From Phallusia mammillata (taxonomy: Eukaryota > Chordata > Ascidiacea > Phlebobranchia > Ascidiidae), in contig QLIY01000162.1 of NCBI GenBank assembly GCA_003260075.1, positions 43,910-107,909 on the forward strand: a DNA stretch of 64,000 nucleotides. The letters run 5' to 3'. Of this stretch, positions 43,401 through 55,906 are shown in pieces. Both the position numbers and the translations under genes were made by a program. Every line of letters begins with the position of its first letter. Position 1 is the first letter of the stretch. A model generated the notes under the pieces. That model ran no database searches. It saw nothing but the letters and a program-made list of their open reading frames with translations, and was not told the origin of the DNA.

Positions 43401-46253
43401 GAATCGATGCTTGGTCGAGTGCTCCAGGTCGATACGAACATTATTCGAATGTTTGCTATCACGTGTTTTGGGTGTTTGCGCAAATATTACGTCGTCGAGC
43501 AATGACCCTGGATCATAATGCAATGCGCGTCTCGTAAATTTATATCATCGATTTTGTGTCGATAACCGATTAAGCGCATTTTTCGTTCCCTCGAAGGTTT
43601 CACCAGCTGACAGATTACAGAAAATACACTTGAGGCGTCAGAGTGCAAATCTTGAGATTTTGAGCGGTGTGCAATTTTGTCATGGGTGTTCCAAAACACC
43701 AGGCCAAAGCATAACCGAAACATTGCTTCAAAGAATATGTATTTGACATAGGGTTTTTGCATTTTCAGTTCCTTATTTGAATAGAATATTTTATTTGATA
43801 TTAACTGTTAGGCGCCAACGGTATCATTTCGACTTTGCGCCGGCCCCCAATTTATCCGCAAATGCAAATCAGTTTGCATGGGAGAAAACGGCGGCAATGT
43901 GAATAATTCATGACTGTTTGACACCGGGTTATATAATTACCAGGGCCTCAAAAACAAAAATGGCTTGCAAGAGCTCACGCGAATTATGTTTGTTGCCGCT
44001 TGTCTTGTCCAGTTTTGCCGACAAACCACAGATAAACCATCGCTCGTGGAGCTCGAAATTTGACCCGATGTTATCACGACGCAGAGTTTAACGTTATTTG
44101 AACGGCAAGCAAGATATGCTTTAACTAGGCCCTACACAGCACAATATTTCATAGACGCGCCCTATAACAGCTCAGCACTTCGATCAGCTGTTTCTGCCTG
44201 TATTGAATACCTTCGTTGTATACTTTCAATTTTCATTATTTTCTGCCGCGTCGGCAATTTTTGACTTGCGAAGCGCGACTTTAAGAAAGAGACAACCGGT
44301 GAGCGCTTCTCCTGCAATACAAACAAAGATACAGGGACCTCTGTGGGCTTACAGCATTGTTAACGCTCTCGCTTAAGGCCGAGATTTATCTTTTAGTTAA
44401 CGGCGCGACGGGCTCTGTCAAGAGATTTACCAACTTGTTTTTGTTTCCAAATCGGGCCTTGCTACTGCTGGATAACGCGATTAGAAGACACGGTTTCAGA
44501 TTACTGGACCTTAACTGAGCAGAGAAATTTAAATCAATGTTTACTAAAACGCTTGGGTCAACGCGTGATGACCCAGAGGCGAGTTCACTCATTTTTCTGA
44601 GCGCATGTTAAATAACACCACCAAGGCAAACATAGACCGTAGCCGCTGTGTTTGCTCTTGGTAAACCGCGTCGGCGCGAAGAATTTAAACATGTGCTCCG
44701 GGCGTGGTGCAATAATCAAAAGCTGCAAAATGCATTTATGCAACTTCAGACAAACCCTTTTTTGTACCCGCTGTTTTTGCTGTAGTTTCGTAACAAGCAA
44801 ATTCCAAGTGGGTGTTGATGCAAGTTGGATGTTGTTGTTTTACCTTTAAGGCAAAAACTCAATTTGCTTTTCAAGTAACTTAAAAATCGTTTTTGATCAC
44901 GACTGCACTTACAGTTATGAATTATGCACACTTCAAATGACACATAATTTTATTGTTTAACTTTTTACAATGGGTAGAAATCATAGCTAGTTTTCACTGG
45001 AACCCTAATTGCTTTGGTTAAATGGTGCAAACTGAAAAAAATGTGTTCTAATAATGATAGTTGGTTTGTTACTTTTAATAATAGGGTAAAAATCAAACGG
45101 TCAAAATTTGTGTTGAAATAGATTTAGGAATTGGTTTTTTTGTCTTAACGCAGATTTTAGATTCAAATCCATCAAATCTAGCCCTGGGTTTTGTGTGTAC
45201 AATCACACTAAGCTCTGCCGGAGAAAGTCTCATCGTTATTGCCGGTTTCAACAACCCGATATCATGTACGTAAATCCCTCTGTCAAAATACACTTGATCT
45301 ATGAGATGAGCTCTTTCCCGCGTGGCCAATTACTCGAAGATACCACTCGAATTTTGAATCGCAAATTGCTAGTGCCGTCTGCATTAGCGCGCGACCTGTC
45401 GCCAGCAGAAGCCGGTGCGGCCTGAAAAGTAGATTGCTGCACGGGTGTAACCTCTTATGCTATCTCCTTGTTGCTAAGAGGCGCGGACCGGGCCGCTTAA
45501 AGATATAAACTTGTCCTATGGGTAACGCCGGCTGCTGCGTTTGCCGAAGCAAAGTGCACGTACCTGTTTTGTTTACTTGTAACCTGTCACTCAACGCGCT
45601 TAAAAAAGGTGATAAAGACGTTTTGGCGGGCGCAATGCAAAACCTGTACCTCGAAAATGCCAAAGATATTGTCTCTGCGTAGGTAATTGGACCCACACAC
45701 GTTTAAAACTGTTCCTCGTATGCGCTAAGATTTCATGGGTCATTTCGAAAGCCACAACCTGGAACTAATTAGTTTCACTTTAACTAATACGCCGAAACAC
45801 CAAAAGTAATGGGACCGCAAGTGTAAAGTTTAATTGACAAGAGAACCCGAAAGCGAACATGTTTGCGCAGTTTTTATGGGTAACAAAACCCCGCGGGGTC
45901 AACCACCGGTGAATTTCTCTTTAAATTTTCAATGCCTTTTGTTGCCTCGTTTTGCAAAGTTTAAGCGGTGGAAACGCCTACATATTTGTTGTGCATCAGC
46001 GCCAACGGAGCCGATTTTTTCGGACAATGGCCGCCTCCACACTGAAACGCTGGCATTTCCTTCGCTCGACAAGAGAGCACGACTCTGCGTTAATTAGTTC
46101 TCTGGATTACTCGGTTAATCGCGAGTTGCTGTATTTGGCCTCTGACCTTTTTGCCCGAAATGTCACTGCGCCCGTTTTCTTTACAAACCTTCGTTGCTGT
46201 GTCGACCCTCTGTTAATCGGTTGTTGGTGAATTGGTTGAATTTCCGATTGTTC

Positions 46254-46269
46254 AGTCCTTATAAGGACT
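46254..46269. repeat. 16-bp perfect palindrome
   Basis: AGTCCTTATAAGGACT is its own reverse complement. It could be a chance event, a dimeric protein site, or a hairpin with no loop. Confidence 0.6.
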
Positions 46270-48009
46270 ATACTCTATGCATGTTGTCACAGCATTTCTC
46301 TAAAACCCTGTTTTGTTTCAAAATTTATAAGAACTGAAAGGGTGAATAGGGACCTATCAAAAAAGCAAAGGTTTAGAGGCATGAACATTTGTCGAACCTT
46401 ATAGAATAAACCAGGTCCTTTTTTGCGTCTGGTCGGTCCACAATTCCCAATTACATAGTCAGATTCGCGTATATTGGTCTTTTGTCTACCATTGGTTCAC
46501 CACCTCGCAATGGTTTTTGTAATTACGGCGAGGGCAAATATTTTTGGAAAAATGGATTAACAAATAGACATGGTTTAAAAATACCTTTTGTATGTCATAA
46601 TACGCAAACGAAAAAGGCTTCAGATTATCAGCCTAGGGCCCACCATCCCCGGAGGCTAAACCTGTTATTGCATAGAGCGTGCCTCTGCGCCACCCGAACA
46701 GTACCAAGCTTGTCAGGTCGTGCAGCAACTCATTGCAGCATCAGCGAGCGAATAAGACTCCGCCGGTTGCCAATTCGACACTTAATTCCCTAATTGTCTT
46801 CCCCCGTTCCCGTTGTTGCCAATCCACAAGCACCAGTCGGGCGCGCAATGACTTGTCGGGCTCTTAACGTCCCTCGCACAATAGGGTGGTGTTACATTTT
46901 GGTGATAAACAGCCCGTTCTCGCCTTAATCGCTCGTGGTGTTTATGTGCTGTTGACCTAGTTTCTCTCGAGGTTCGCCTGAACTCGCTGCACGATGTCAA
47001 AGTGTTTACAAGCGCAACCGGCCTTTACTCGCCTAGGTTTGTTTTCGCCTTGCTCCTAGGAAGTCGACTCGTAACTGATGCTGAATGGAAGCGCCGAACC
47101 ATTACCAAGCCGCGACCTACTTTGTGATCGTGCTCCGTGCAGAAACAAATGCCGCTGTGCACCCTTGTCAACATTAGCTTGACACGGGTGTCTTGGCCAA
47201 GTGTTGGGGCTTTAAAGGTCATTTTTTCACTTGGAAATGAAGTCTTGCGCGACCAGCGGGTCATTTAAACGCATCCAATCGCAAATTGTTTGCACAAAAG
47301 TGGGTCAAACGAAATCTGATGCTCAAACTGCAGTCGGTAAATAAAGTCCTTAACCCGCCACTGTATTTGCAAGTAAAAAAAAAAACGCTTAATAATGTCT
47401 TGTGAAGGTTATCGTGAATTATTGGTTTTCCATGAGTGCAAACCATATCTCACTTGTAAGTCTTTGTTTTTGCAAATTGACACACTAGAACCCTCCATTA
47501 ACGTTGTTTGTCACGCCAAAAGCAGTTTTTATACATCATATCGTAGTTGCAACGTAATTTGATTACACATTTTTTTGTTATTAGTCTAGAAAGCCTTTTT
47601 GGATGCCGTGCCAATAAAACAGTTTTGAAACCACTGTTTCAGGTGGCTATGCGCAATCCAAAACAGGCGGCTTTTTCTATGCGTGGACTTCACCTATTTC
47701 ATTTTCTTTCATATGCTCACATCACACCAACCGGTGGTAACCCACGGTCATGATACTCTTTCATATACCACGTCACTAAAGTGGAAACTTCTTTGTTGTG
47801 ACACAAAGCATGTCCTAGCGTTTCAGCGGTCACGCGAAAACAATAAATTACCCACCCTTTTACTCCGCTTAACTATGATGTTTTTTGGAATCGAGGTTAT
47901 GTTTTTTTCTCTGATGCAAACCTACTGTTTAACCACCTTATGCAGAAAAAGTTTAAATGGAGCTACTGGGGCAAATGATACATGTGCACCGCTCACACGT
48001 TCTTAACCA

Positions 48010-48260
48010 ATATGCAAATCTAGGAGATGCGCTATACTGACTGGTATATGACCACAACTTGCACATCTGTTGTTCACAATGTTTTTTCGGTGCACTCCAG
48101 GAGCTTGTGTGTATGCCCAAAAACATGAAAAGTTATGCTGTACATGAACTGGTGTGTAGCTCCAGCGTGCACATTTTAAGTTGCTTACAGTGGTTCTCAG
48201 TCTACTAATAGAGCTTGTGTGCATGTCCAGACACATACAAATCTATATTGTATTTGACAA
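48010..48260. repeat. Degenerate tandem repeat, about 110-bp period
   Basis: GAGCTTGTGTGTATGCCC (about 48101) and GAGCTTGTGTGCATGTCC (about 48211) start two related units, both continuing with CA and ACAT motifs and a GTA(C/T)(A/T)TGA-type end. TGGTATATGACCACAACTTG and TGGTGTGTAGCTCCAGCGTG precede them at equivalent spacing. The units are well diverged, so the array is old. Confidence 0.5.
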
Positions 48261-49016
48261 GTTTCAAAATTACCGCCTTGGTGGGGCTATTACCTCAAGA
48301 GGAAAATTAAAATCCACCCATTCTTCGACTCGCGACACCCGTCAACGATTTAATTCTTGCGTGAAATCGACCAGCTGGAAAATGCGCTTTCACGAAGTTA
48401 CACAAACAAGGGAACGAATCGGTTATTTACTTGCGTCTCTTTCATTGGTTTCATAAAGTCAGGCGATTCGTATTGAAGCTTGTCCATCCTGAACCATCAA
48501 TGTTTGCTTCTCCATGCTCCAGTGAAGCTCCATGGCTCTGAACGGATTAGCCTTTGCGCAAATTCGTATCATCGCACGGCATTGATAGATTGCAACCGTT
48601 TCCCGACACCTGGCTTCCATTGTGCGATCCTGTTTTGAAAGTCCCCGTGGAAGTTTTTTTCTTTTCTGCGACGCGCGCTAATTATTTTGCCTATGGAAGT
48701 TTTGAGTGACGTGATTGGACGAGAATAAACACGTGAGTGAGTTATACTGCGCCTAGCACAAAATTGAGGGTAATTCCTTTTTCCCCTTTACAATGTCTTC
48801 CTTTTAAATCGAGGCGTCCCCAAATTTGGTGTAGCATTTGTTTGCGATCGCAAGGATGTCGCAACACTACTCTCACTTTCGCCATCAAACTCTTAAGACT
48901 CCATAGATTACTCATGATTGACGTCGGAAACGAATAATAGAACTCTATAAACGTTTATATCAAGTGCCACACTTGATTTTATTTGTAGTTTATATAGTTC
49001 AGTACAACGCGTTTAA

Positions 49017-49095
49017 GGTTAAGAACCACCAACGCACAATATATAAGTCCAAAGATACACCAAAAACATAGGTCAGTGGTTCTTAACCTGGGTTG
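49017..49095. mobile_element. hAT-like terminal sequences, decayed
   Basis: GGTTAAGAACCACC (49017) and GGTCAGTGGTTCTTAACCTG (49071) are inverted with respect to each other and carry the CAGTGGTTCTTAACC type of hAT end. The short distance and lack of target duplication suggest two adjoining solo ends and not a complete element. A similar end (CAGAGTTTCTTAACCAGGGT) is at 50357. Confidence 0.4.
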
Positions 49096-49828
49096 TTACT
49101 GTTTTGCAATGTAACGAAATCCAAAAAGGTCTGATGAAAAGTATGAACAAATTTTCACAAAAAGTTATCTAATAATGCATGTTGAAAAAGACTAGTACGA
49201 ATCGTCGCCAACGGTCTACTGAAACTTGTTTACCGTTTGGAGACCGCATTCCTATGCAAATGTACTACTTATTGGCATCAACACTTCATCGCATCTTGGT
49301 CACGATCAGCATTTGAAAACGGCAGTTTGCGAAATAGTTTCACGGCTTAGATGCCGCAGCCGTCAGTGATTGGCTGCTTGTGGGATGACTCACCTTTACA
49401 AAAATACGGAGCCGTTATACTTTACGGGATCGGTGTATTTGTTTGCAACACAAGATCGTGGGCCTGGACTTTAGTTTTACGACAATGCAACGTAGCTTTT
49501 GGTAACAACAAGTTATCTGGACGAAAGTTCACTCTGAAAACCGCGTAAGGTTTTTTTTGTGTTTGCTGAAATGTTTATAACACGGATAAACGGAACCTCT
49601 CCTTTTATTTTTATTTGGCCCACGATGTCGTGATAAAGGTGGTTTTGACCGTTGACCTTTAAGTGGTTGTAGGGGATTATTTAGCATGTAAAAGGTCTTT
49701 AATTTTGTCCAGCTTGCTAATCTTCTAAGTCTGGTTATGGTGACAAAAGTTTGCCTGATTTTTTGTGGCTTATACCCATAATAGAATAATATATCTCCTT
49801 GGTGCTTTTAAGGTTGGCTGTTGAAAGG

Positions 49829-50038
49829 GGAGTTTCATATATCCATGTTAATGTAGGAACACCACACACACACACATAACTGCCCGAGAGCTGTGTATTG
49901 TAAATACAAATGATACAGACTTTAATTTCCCCCCCCCCGGAGTTTCATATATCCATGTTAATGTAGGAACACCACACACACACACACATAACTGCCCGAG
50001 AGCTATGTATTGTAAATACAAATGATACAGACTTTAAT
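49829..50038. repeat. Direct repeat of about 100 bp with (CA)n, separated by C10
   Basis: Units 49829-49928 and 49939-50038 (GGAGTTTCATATATCCATGT...) share a CA microsatellite that is one dinucleotide longer in the second copy, plus one substitution (AGCTGTGTATT against AGCTATGTATT). They are joined by ten C. A length-variable microsatellite is what two alleles would show. Confidence 0.88.
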
Positions 50039-50923
50039 TAAATATCACTTGTCCTTGTGTTTTCGTATTTTACTTCTGGCTGAGTTGCACCGAAATGCAT
50101 TTGTTTTTCTTTTTGTGCTTAAATGTACCTGTGCCCCGGTCATTTGTTTTCATATTTTCTTTGGTGAAAACGTCGAAGGGCCAAAATGACTGTTAGTGAT
50201 TTATGTTGGCAGTTTTGTGGGCACACGTAACTTCCTTCCTCCTAATTTTGATCCCGACTTTCATAACCCCGGGGTCTTATCTAAGGATCCATTTCTTGTG
50301 TAGATTGATGTGACAAAATAGCTTGAGTCATAATAAAAACGTTTTTCCTTTTAAAGCAGAGTTTCTTAACCAGGGTTACATTTACCCCTTGGGGTAAATA
50401 TGCAGAAGCAAAAAATTCATTTACCTGATTTGGTCTATATTTTACACATTGCACTGACGCTATAAAGGTAAAAACCTTAACCATTTTCAATTTTAGTTTT
50501 GGCTTACATACCAGAGATAGCGAACTTTATGGCGTTACCACTGTTTTGTTTCAGAGTGTAGTCAAATTGTGGTTCATTATTGTGTAATGTTTTGTAAGTA
50601 CTCATCAATAATGAGGGATTTTGAAGGCTTTGCTTATACTTTCAAACGCGTATATCTTTTAATGTTTGGGTCAATGAAGAGTGGTTCAAACTGTTTTGTT
50701 TGTGCAAGTAATTTAGTTACCGCAAGTTCTGGCTTAAAAACCTTGACGCCGTTTTACCCATAAGCACCTAATTGTAAAAACGTTTGGACCTGGAGTTTTA
50801 TTTTTAAATAAAATTTGTGAAACTTCCTCTCTGTCACAATGACTATTGTTAAAAAACAGTTACAGTCGCGTTAGAAATATTCCATTCAAAAATAATACTA
50901 TTGTTGGTGACATATTAACCTTT

Positions 50924-51151
50924 AGCACACTTAGTCTTAATTTTTCACAATGGGTTATAACAAGAAAACAACAGACCACCATTCAAGGCATTTTCATCAA
51001 TGAGCATGCCCGGTCAGTTGATCCACCATTGTCCCCCCCCCCAGCACACTTAGTCTTAATTTTTCACAATGGGTTATAACAAGAAAACAATAGACCACCA
51101 TTCAAGGCATTTTCATCAATGAGCATGCCCGGTCAGCTGATCCACCATTGT
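50924..51151. repeat. Direct repeat of 109 bp separated by C10
   Basis: Units 50924-51032 and 51043-51151 (AGCACACTTAGTCTTAATTT...) are joined by ten C at 51033-51042 and differ at two positions (AAACAACAGACC against AAACAATAGACC, GTCAGTTGATC against GTCAGCTGATC). Confidence 0.88.
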
Positions 51152-52767
51152 ATGGATAAGAGCACCAATAAGATCTTGCCACGTATACTATCAGCTGTTG
51201 CAAGGGCTGTGCAATCACACCTTGTTCCGGTGATAAACTCACGACTGTCACGCATTTCGGTGCATCCGTCCGGCTATTATTCTTCCGCTCACCATTTCGT
51301 GTATTTCATAACGTCCTGATGATACCGTGTCCGATCCTGGTTATCGACCGCACGAACTCTTGATAATTATGTCTTCGTCCTAACGCAAATGGTGCAATGA
51401 TTTAAGGCTTTAGTGTAGCCTACAACCTTTTATCAATGGTGGGCCATAACATAACACAACTTATTTCACTATGTTGCTTACTAAACACACATGTATTAGG
51501 TAAAGCAGTTCACAGTGAGATTTTTAATGATTTTAGCCGCACTCTTAATCTATGAGAACAATAACAGCCCTGCATGATGTATTCTTGATACACAGGTTCT
51601 CTGGCAGTTATGTTTTTGAATAAGTTACCGTTCAAGTCCGTGCATAGTGTTCCTAGTACAACCGCTCAAAAACAAACAAATAACAATTGCAATAGCTCGC
51701 TTGGTCTGCATTGAAATAGTTTATCAGGCCACACTTCATATAAAATCCAATCCAAACGCCATCCAATTGCGGGTCGCACAACCTTTTGAGTATTGGTGGT
51801 ATGCTAATGTCAAGGACTGTACAGAAGATTAAATATATTGTGGTAACAGTATATTTTGCATGCAAATTCGCAAAGAAAACAGCAATTTATTACAACATAG
51901 ACTGGGCATCGTTGACATTTTTGTGCGGATATTGGTCATTTCCTTTTGTTCTCCGTTTCGGATGAAAACATTCCTGTTTTTAATGCAATACAGAATCGAA
52001 TTAACTTTCAAACTTACAAGCCATGTCTAAACTGGGTAACTCGATCGGTATTTTCGCGTTGAACCGCCGTAGTTTGGAAACCGAGTCTTAAAAAATGTTC
52101 AATATCGGTTATTGTTTTTGTTCAAAATCATTACCATAGAATTCCTTAGTATTCTTGAAGTTTTATTTTGTGACAAAGCCTTGGTAATTTTTGCCACATC
52201 CAAGTATTTTACTTCCTTTCTAATTCAGCCTTGCCAGAAGTCGTTGTAATCCCCACTTGATTTAACCGCTACAAGAAAAGCACTTTTTAGTGTCAGTAAG
52301 GATTAAATGCTAGAACCTTGTTTTCGTCGTGGATTTTCCACATTCTTACACATATTTAGGTCACATGCAAATAGAACGGCCGACAGAGATAGCATGTTTA
52401 TAATGAATATATTTGTTGTAAAACGTTTTAACAGTCAATCATGTCATTATTGGTTCAATTGCATCGTGAGCTCAAAACAACTTTCAACGGAGCTTCACAA
52501 AAGCGGTAAAATTTTAAAATGCCACCAAATGACATCACACGAATGGGCGTAAATAGCGTGCACTGTGCAGCCTTTGTATCTCTGGCACCTTTCTGCATAT
52601 TTTTGCGTTTGATTAAATTCATTCCCAAGCAAAAAGCATTTGCACAAAAGCTTCAGGTTTTGCCGGTTTTAAACGAAAAGTTACCGCAAATTCGATGTTG
52701 TGTACTCATGGTAGATGTCTATACAGTACTAAAATCTTAATTGAATTTCGTGTTGAAGTATGTTTGC

Positions 52768-53018
52768 ATGTATAAAAGAATGTTCAGACAAACATTTGTT
52801 ACAATCCGCTGAAATCTCCAATTGCTCAAAGTTAATGTGGATGTTATATGTTCACACAAACTGTACAATGCTACAGGTATAAAATCTTAACAGGCCCCCC
52901 CCCCCATGTATAAAAGAATGTTCAGACAAACATTTGTTACAATCCGCTGAAAAAGTTAATGTGGATGTTATATGTTCACACAAACTGTACAATGCTATAG
53001 GTATAAAATCTTAACAGA
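52768..53018. repeat. Direct repeat of 113-126 bp separated by C11
   Basis: Units 52768-52893 and 52906-53018 (ATGTATAAAAGAATGTTCAG...) are joined by C11 (52895-52905). The second copy lacks about 13 bases present in the first (around TCTCCAATTGCTC) and has one substitution (GCTACAGG against GCTATAGG). This is an allele-like indel. Confidence 0.86.
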
Positions 53019-53792
53019 AAGTTCCGCGTAAAAATTCGTGTGCAAATGAACTTTTGATACCAACCATAAAAATCCCGCAGAAAATTGCCCGTTTGCCGAT
53101 TGCGTGAGTGTAAGAAATGCAATGAGAGCGACAGGAGCAAGCTGCAAATTTCCCGTGTATTTCTGGCAACAAAGAGGCACGAATTGGAAGGTTGTCCATC
53201 AGTGAAATGAGGACATTGGTGTTTTGGTCGTGGTTTCAGCTTAAAACTACCTTGTTTGAATGCTGGTATCCACACCTTGTTGTAGAAATACCAAACAAAA
53301 CAACTTGTCAATACATTGATCAAAACAAATCATCCATAGAACTTATATGTACGTGGTATTGCAAACATTTCTACAACTGTTTTGGTTACCAGTGCCAATT
53401 CTGCAAAAAGTTTCGTTTTAAATCTATGTGTTAAGACATTTTTTGGAGTTTGAAACGGGGTGTCAATAAAGTTTTAATTTGCTTTAAACACGTACCTAGT
53501 GTGCGGCATCGGGTGGAATTGCAAATGTTACATAAGCAATAAGAATCGTCTTGCAACGCAGCACTGCAGAGCAATAACACAACTGGAATCACGCCACAGC
53601 GAAAGCTGGTCCGAAATTAGAAAAAAGTTTTCGGTCAAAACGCACGCCTGGAGCAAATTTCTTGCGAAAAAGGCACTTTGTTGATTTAGAGTCGCAGACA
53701 CGTGATTCGACCGACCAATAGGAAAGCGGGCCTGCGTTTATCACTCCGACCAGATTTTCCTATTTTCTTTAACACTAGCCTTGTTTTTTCAG

Positions 53793-53855
53793 GATCGATT
53801 TCCTAGAAGAGAGGAGAAGGAGCGATTTCCACAAGCACTTTACCTGCTTATCAAG
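53793..53855 (+). CDS. Orphan candidate exon upstream of the CpG-rich block
   Basis: A strong acceptor (ACTAGCCTTGTTTTTTCAG) precedes a 63-base stretch open in two frames and followed by GTACC after ATCAAG. One frame reads DRFPRREEKERFPQALYLLIK shortened to about 20 residues, the other IDFLEERRRSDFHKHF. Neither is recognised. It could be an exon of an unknown or non-coding transcript leading into the CpG-rich block, or chance. Confidence 0.2.
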
Positions 53856-54079
53856 GTACCAATTTGCATTCCAACCTTTATCGATGTTTACAAATTAAAG
53901 TGCAGATTTTAGATATTTCTTAAACTTTTTAAGATTAGTGCAACTCGATCTGACTTTAATTTGTCTTTTATTCTTTCAAAAAAATTTTCCCCCAAAACAA
54001 ATTGTATTTAAAGTTTTGAATAAGGTTTATGTGTTCACAAACACTGTCATTATTACACAGAAGCTAACAAGGTTATTAA

Positions 54080-54500
54080 AGTATAAAGCTTGCGCGCTTC
54101 GGTGTCCGTCCGTTTACGAGCAGCCCTCTCCGCCATGTTGTGACGCGCCTCCAGGATCACGTGACCGCGCACCACGTGACTTTGTTTTTGTTGGCGTTCG
54201 CGAAATAAGCTGCGGCGGATCGAAGTGCGGTTTCTCGCGCTGCAGTGTTGCAGGTGGAACATTCGCGGGGGTCTGAGCTCGCGCGACTTGTGTGTAAAAG
54301 CGAAGCACTTGGCGACTCTCACCGGGTGCGAGGTTTAATTTGTCGCTCGCGCGGCGGGTGTTCTTCAAACGGGAAATCACTTTTGGATCGGTTAATGGCC
54401 CGTCGACCTTCTCTGGGAGCAATCTGTGGCCGCGATTGTTGGCAATCCTTGCCATATGCACAGCTGTGCGAGTCGCGATAACCGATTTACCTCACCTGAA
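54080..54500. promoter_or_regulatory. CpG-rich promoter-like block
   Basis: This is the densest CG stretch in the window (GCGCGCTTCGG, GACGCGCCTCC, GCGGCGGATCG, CTCGCGCTGCAG, GCTCGCGCGAC, CTCGCGCGGCGGG). It includes TCACGTGA (54157) immediately followed by CCACGTGAC (54172), a double E-box. No TATA box or clear ORF is attached; overlapping ORFs on both strands are composition effects. It is the best candidate for a promoter of a gene whose body lies outside the window or was not recognised. Confidence 0.5.
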
Positions 54501-55865
54501 GTGGTTGCTTATTTGAGAGCTATGCTTACCGCTTTATTCCTTTTTGCGGTCTTATGCTCGCGATGTCGAAGGAAATTGGGTGGAAAGGCGACATTATTAC
54601 GCGACCGGGTCACAAAGGGCCAAAACGAGCCGATGGCGTAAATGTGACGTATGTGATTGCCGACCGTAGCAGGTGCTTAAGCAAAATTGCTTGATTGAGG
54701 AGGCTGTAATTTTGTCCCCAGCAAATATGCCTGTTAGGCTTTTGTGACAATTGGAAAGGTTTCCTGAAGACTTTTGTGAACCCAGAATAGGTTTAAACAA
54801 CCGTCTCAACACTTCATACAAATCTCACGCATGCAAAACACACCTAAACCGTCTTTACATGTACAAAATCCATATATAAGCTGTACACAATATTATGCCT
54901 CAAATTTACGCTGACTCGAAAATTGTAACCCCACACTGTTTTGGTTTGTTCAAGTTTAAAGGTCAACTTTGTATTCAGCAGAACCCTTAATGCTTGTGTT
55001 GTCATTGCTCGTCCGGGCCAATTATTTACCATCCAGTTTCGAAATTGATTTGCGTCCTTCCTGTATCGACACGTTTGCAGCGGTTGTTCCGCACCACAAC
55101 TGTGCTGTATACAAGACGTTAACTGAGAAATGCTTTTCCCGGTGTCGCGGGGCTGAAAGAAATCAACAAACATTTGACGGTAAGTTGGCCCGGTGATAAA
55201 TCGACGAGGGTTTTAATGCTGCTCGTAAATCGTGTACTTCCCAATCATCCCTGGCACGTTTGCTCTTTGGCTAAAGCTCGGTTTCAACATTAACCAAGTA
55301 GGTCCATGCATTGTGTGCAAGAGGAGACTGTTGGCGTGGGCAAAAACTGCCTCTGAAATGCTGTAAAAACTATTTGTACAGGCTGCAACTTTTTATGTTG
55401 TGTGCTAATTCCAAGTGTTCCCTTTGCTGGCCTTTTTTGTTTTGCGTATTGTTTTGAAAGTAAGTCGAATGCCACAGAACTGTGACTTTCAAAACCGTTC
55501 AAATAGTTGCACGCCCTCTTTTTACGGCCAATCAATTGATCTTATGGTATATGACACTTTTAATATATCCTCCAACACTCTGGTGTGAACTCCAAAGGGG
55601 GTGGAGCCGGCCACAAATTTCAAAAGAGGATGCCAGTTGGCCGAAATAACCTAGTTCCCAGTAACGTAATGGCATTAGGCATCATTTTGCAAAGCGGTCT
55701 TCTGGGCACTGAAGAAGTTGTATCTGTACTGTTTTGGAAGTTACAGATTAGGCAGTTGGTGTTATCAACCACCGGGAACGCTATTGTTGGCACATTACAT
55801 TTGCAAAGAGACTTTCACCATCGTGTATGCGTAGGCATGGCCTCGTTGTGTGTATGTTACAGACA

Positions 55866-55906
55866 GGAGAAACGAGCATATGGTTATTACCATGCATCGT
55901 TTCTCC
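55866..55906. repeat. Perfect-arm hairpin, 41 bp
   Basis: GGAGAAACGA and TCGTTTCTCC form a perfect 10-bp stem. Inside, GCATATGG and CCATGC continue the pairing with one small bulge around a TTATTA loop. It may be a structured RNA element or small MITE relic. The stem is shorter than a normal microRNA precursor unless the flanks also pair. Confidence 0.6.

Larger units (their letters stand above)
40495..49828. other. Long gene-poor region
   Basis: No recognisable gene in about 9.3 kb on either strand; open frames are short and unsupported by splice signals or similarity. CpG content is moderate to high in patches (43140-43520, 43830-44110, 45330-45560, 46660-47060). Contains one TCACGTGA (42935), a 16-bp perfect palindrome (46254-46269), a degenerate tandem repeat (about 48010-48260) and hAT-like termini around 49017 and 49075. 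Confidence 0.45.
50039..54079. other. Gene-poor region
   Basis: No gene recognised. It is more AT-rich than the preceding 10 kb and contains two C-run junctions and one candidate exon (53793-53855). Confidence 0.45.
23101..54164. promoter_or_regulatory. Dispersed TCACGTGA (E-box palindrome) sites
   Basis: Exact TCACGTGA occurs at 23101-23108, 23590-23597, 24104-24111, 29354-29361, 30497-30504, 31036-31043, 34374-34381, 42935-42942 and 54157-54164. Several are in the longer form GTCACGTGAC. I noticed none in the gene-dense 1-22.9 kb. About one copy would be expected by chance in 64 kb. This octamer is the preferred site of USF, MITF/TFE and related bHLH-zip factors. Near matches with one change (CCACGTGA, ACACGTGA) occur at about 48728, 53699, 54172, 59487 and 63904. 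Confidence 0.5.
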
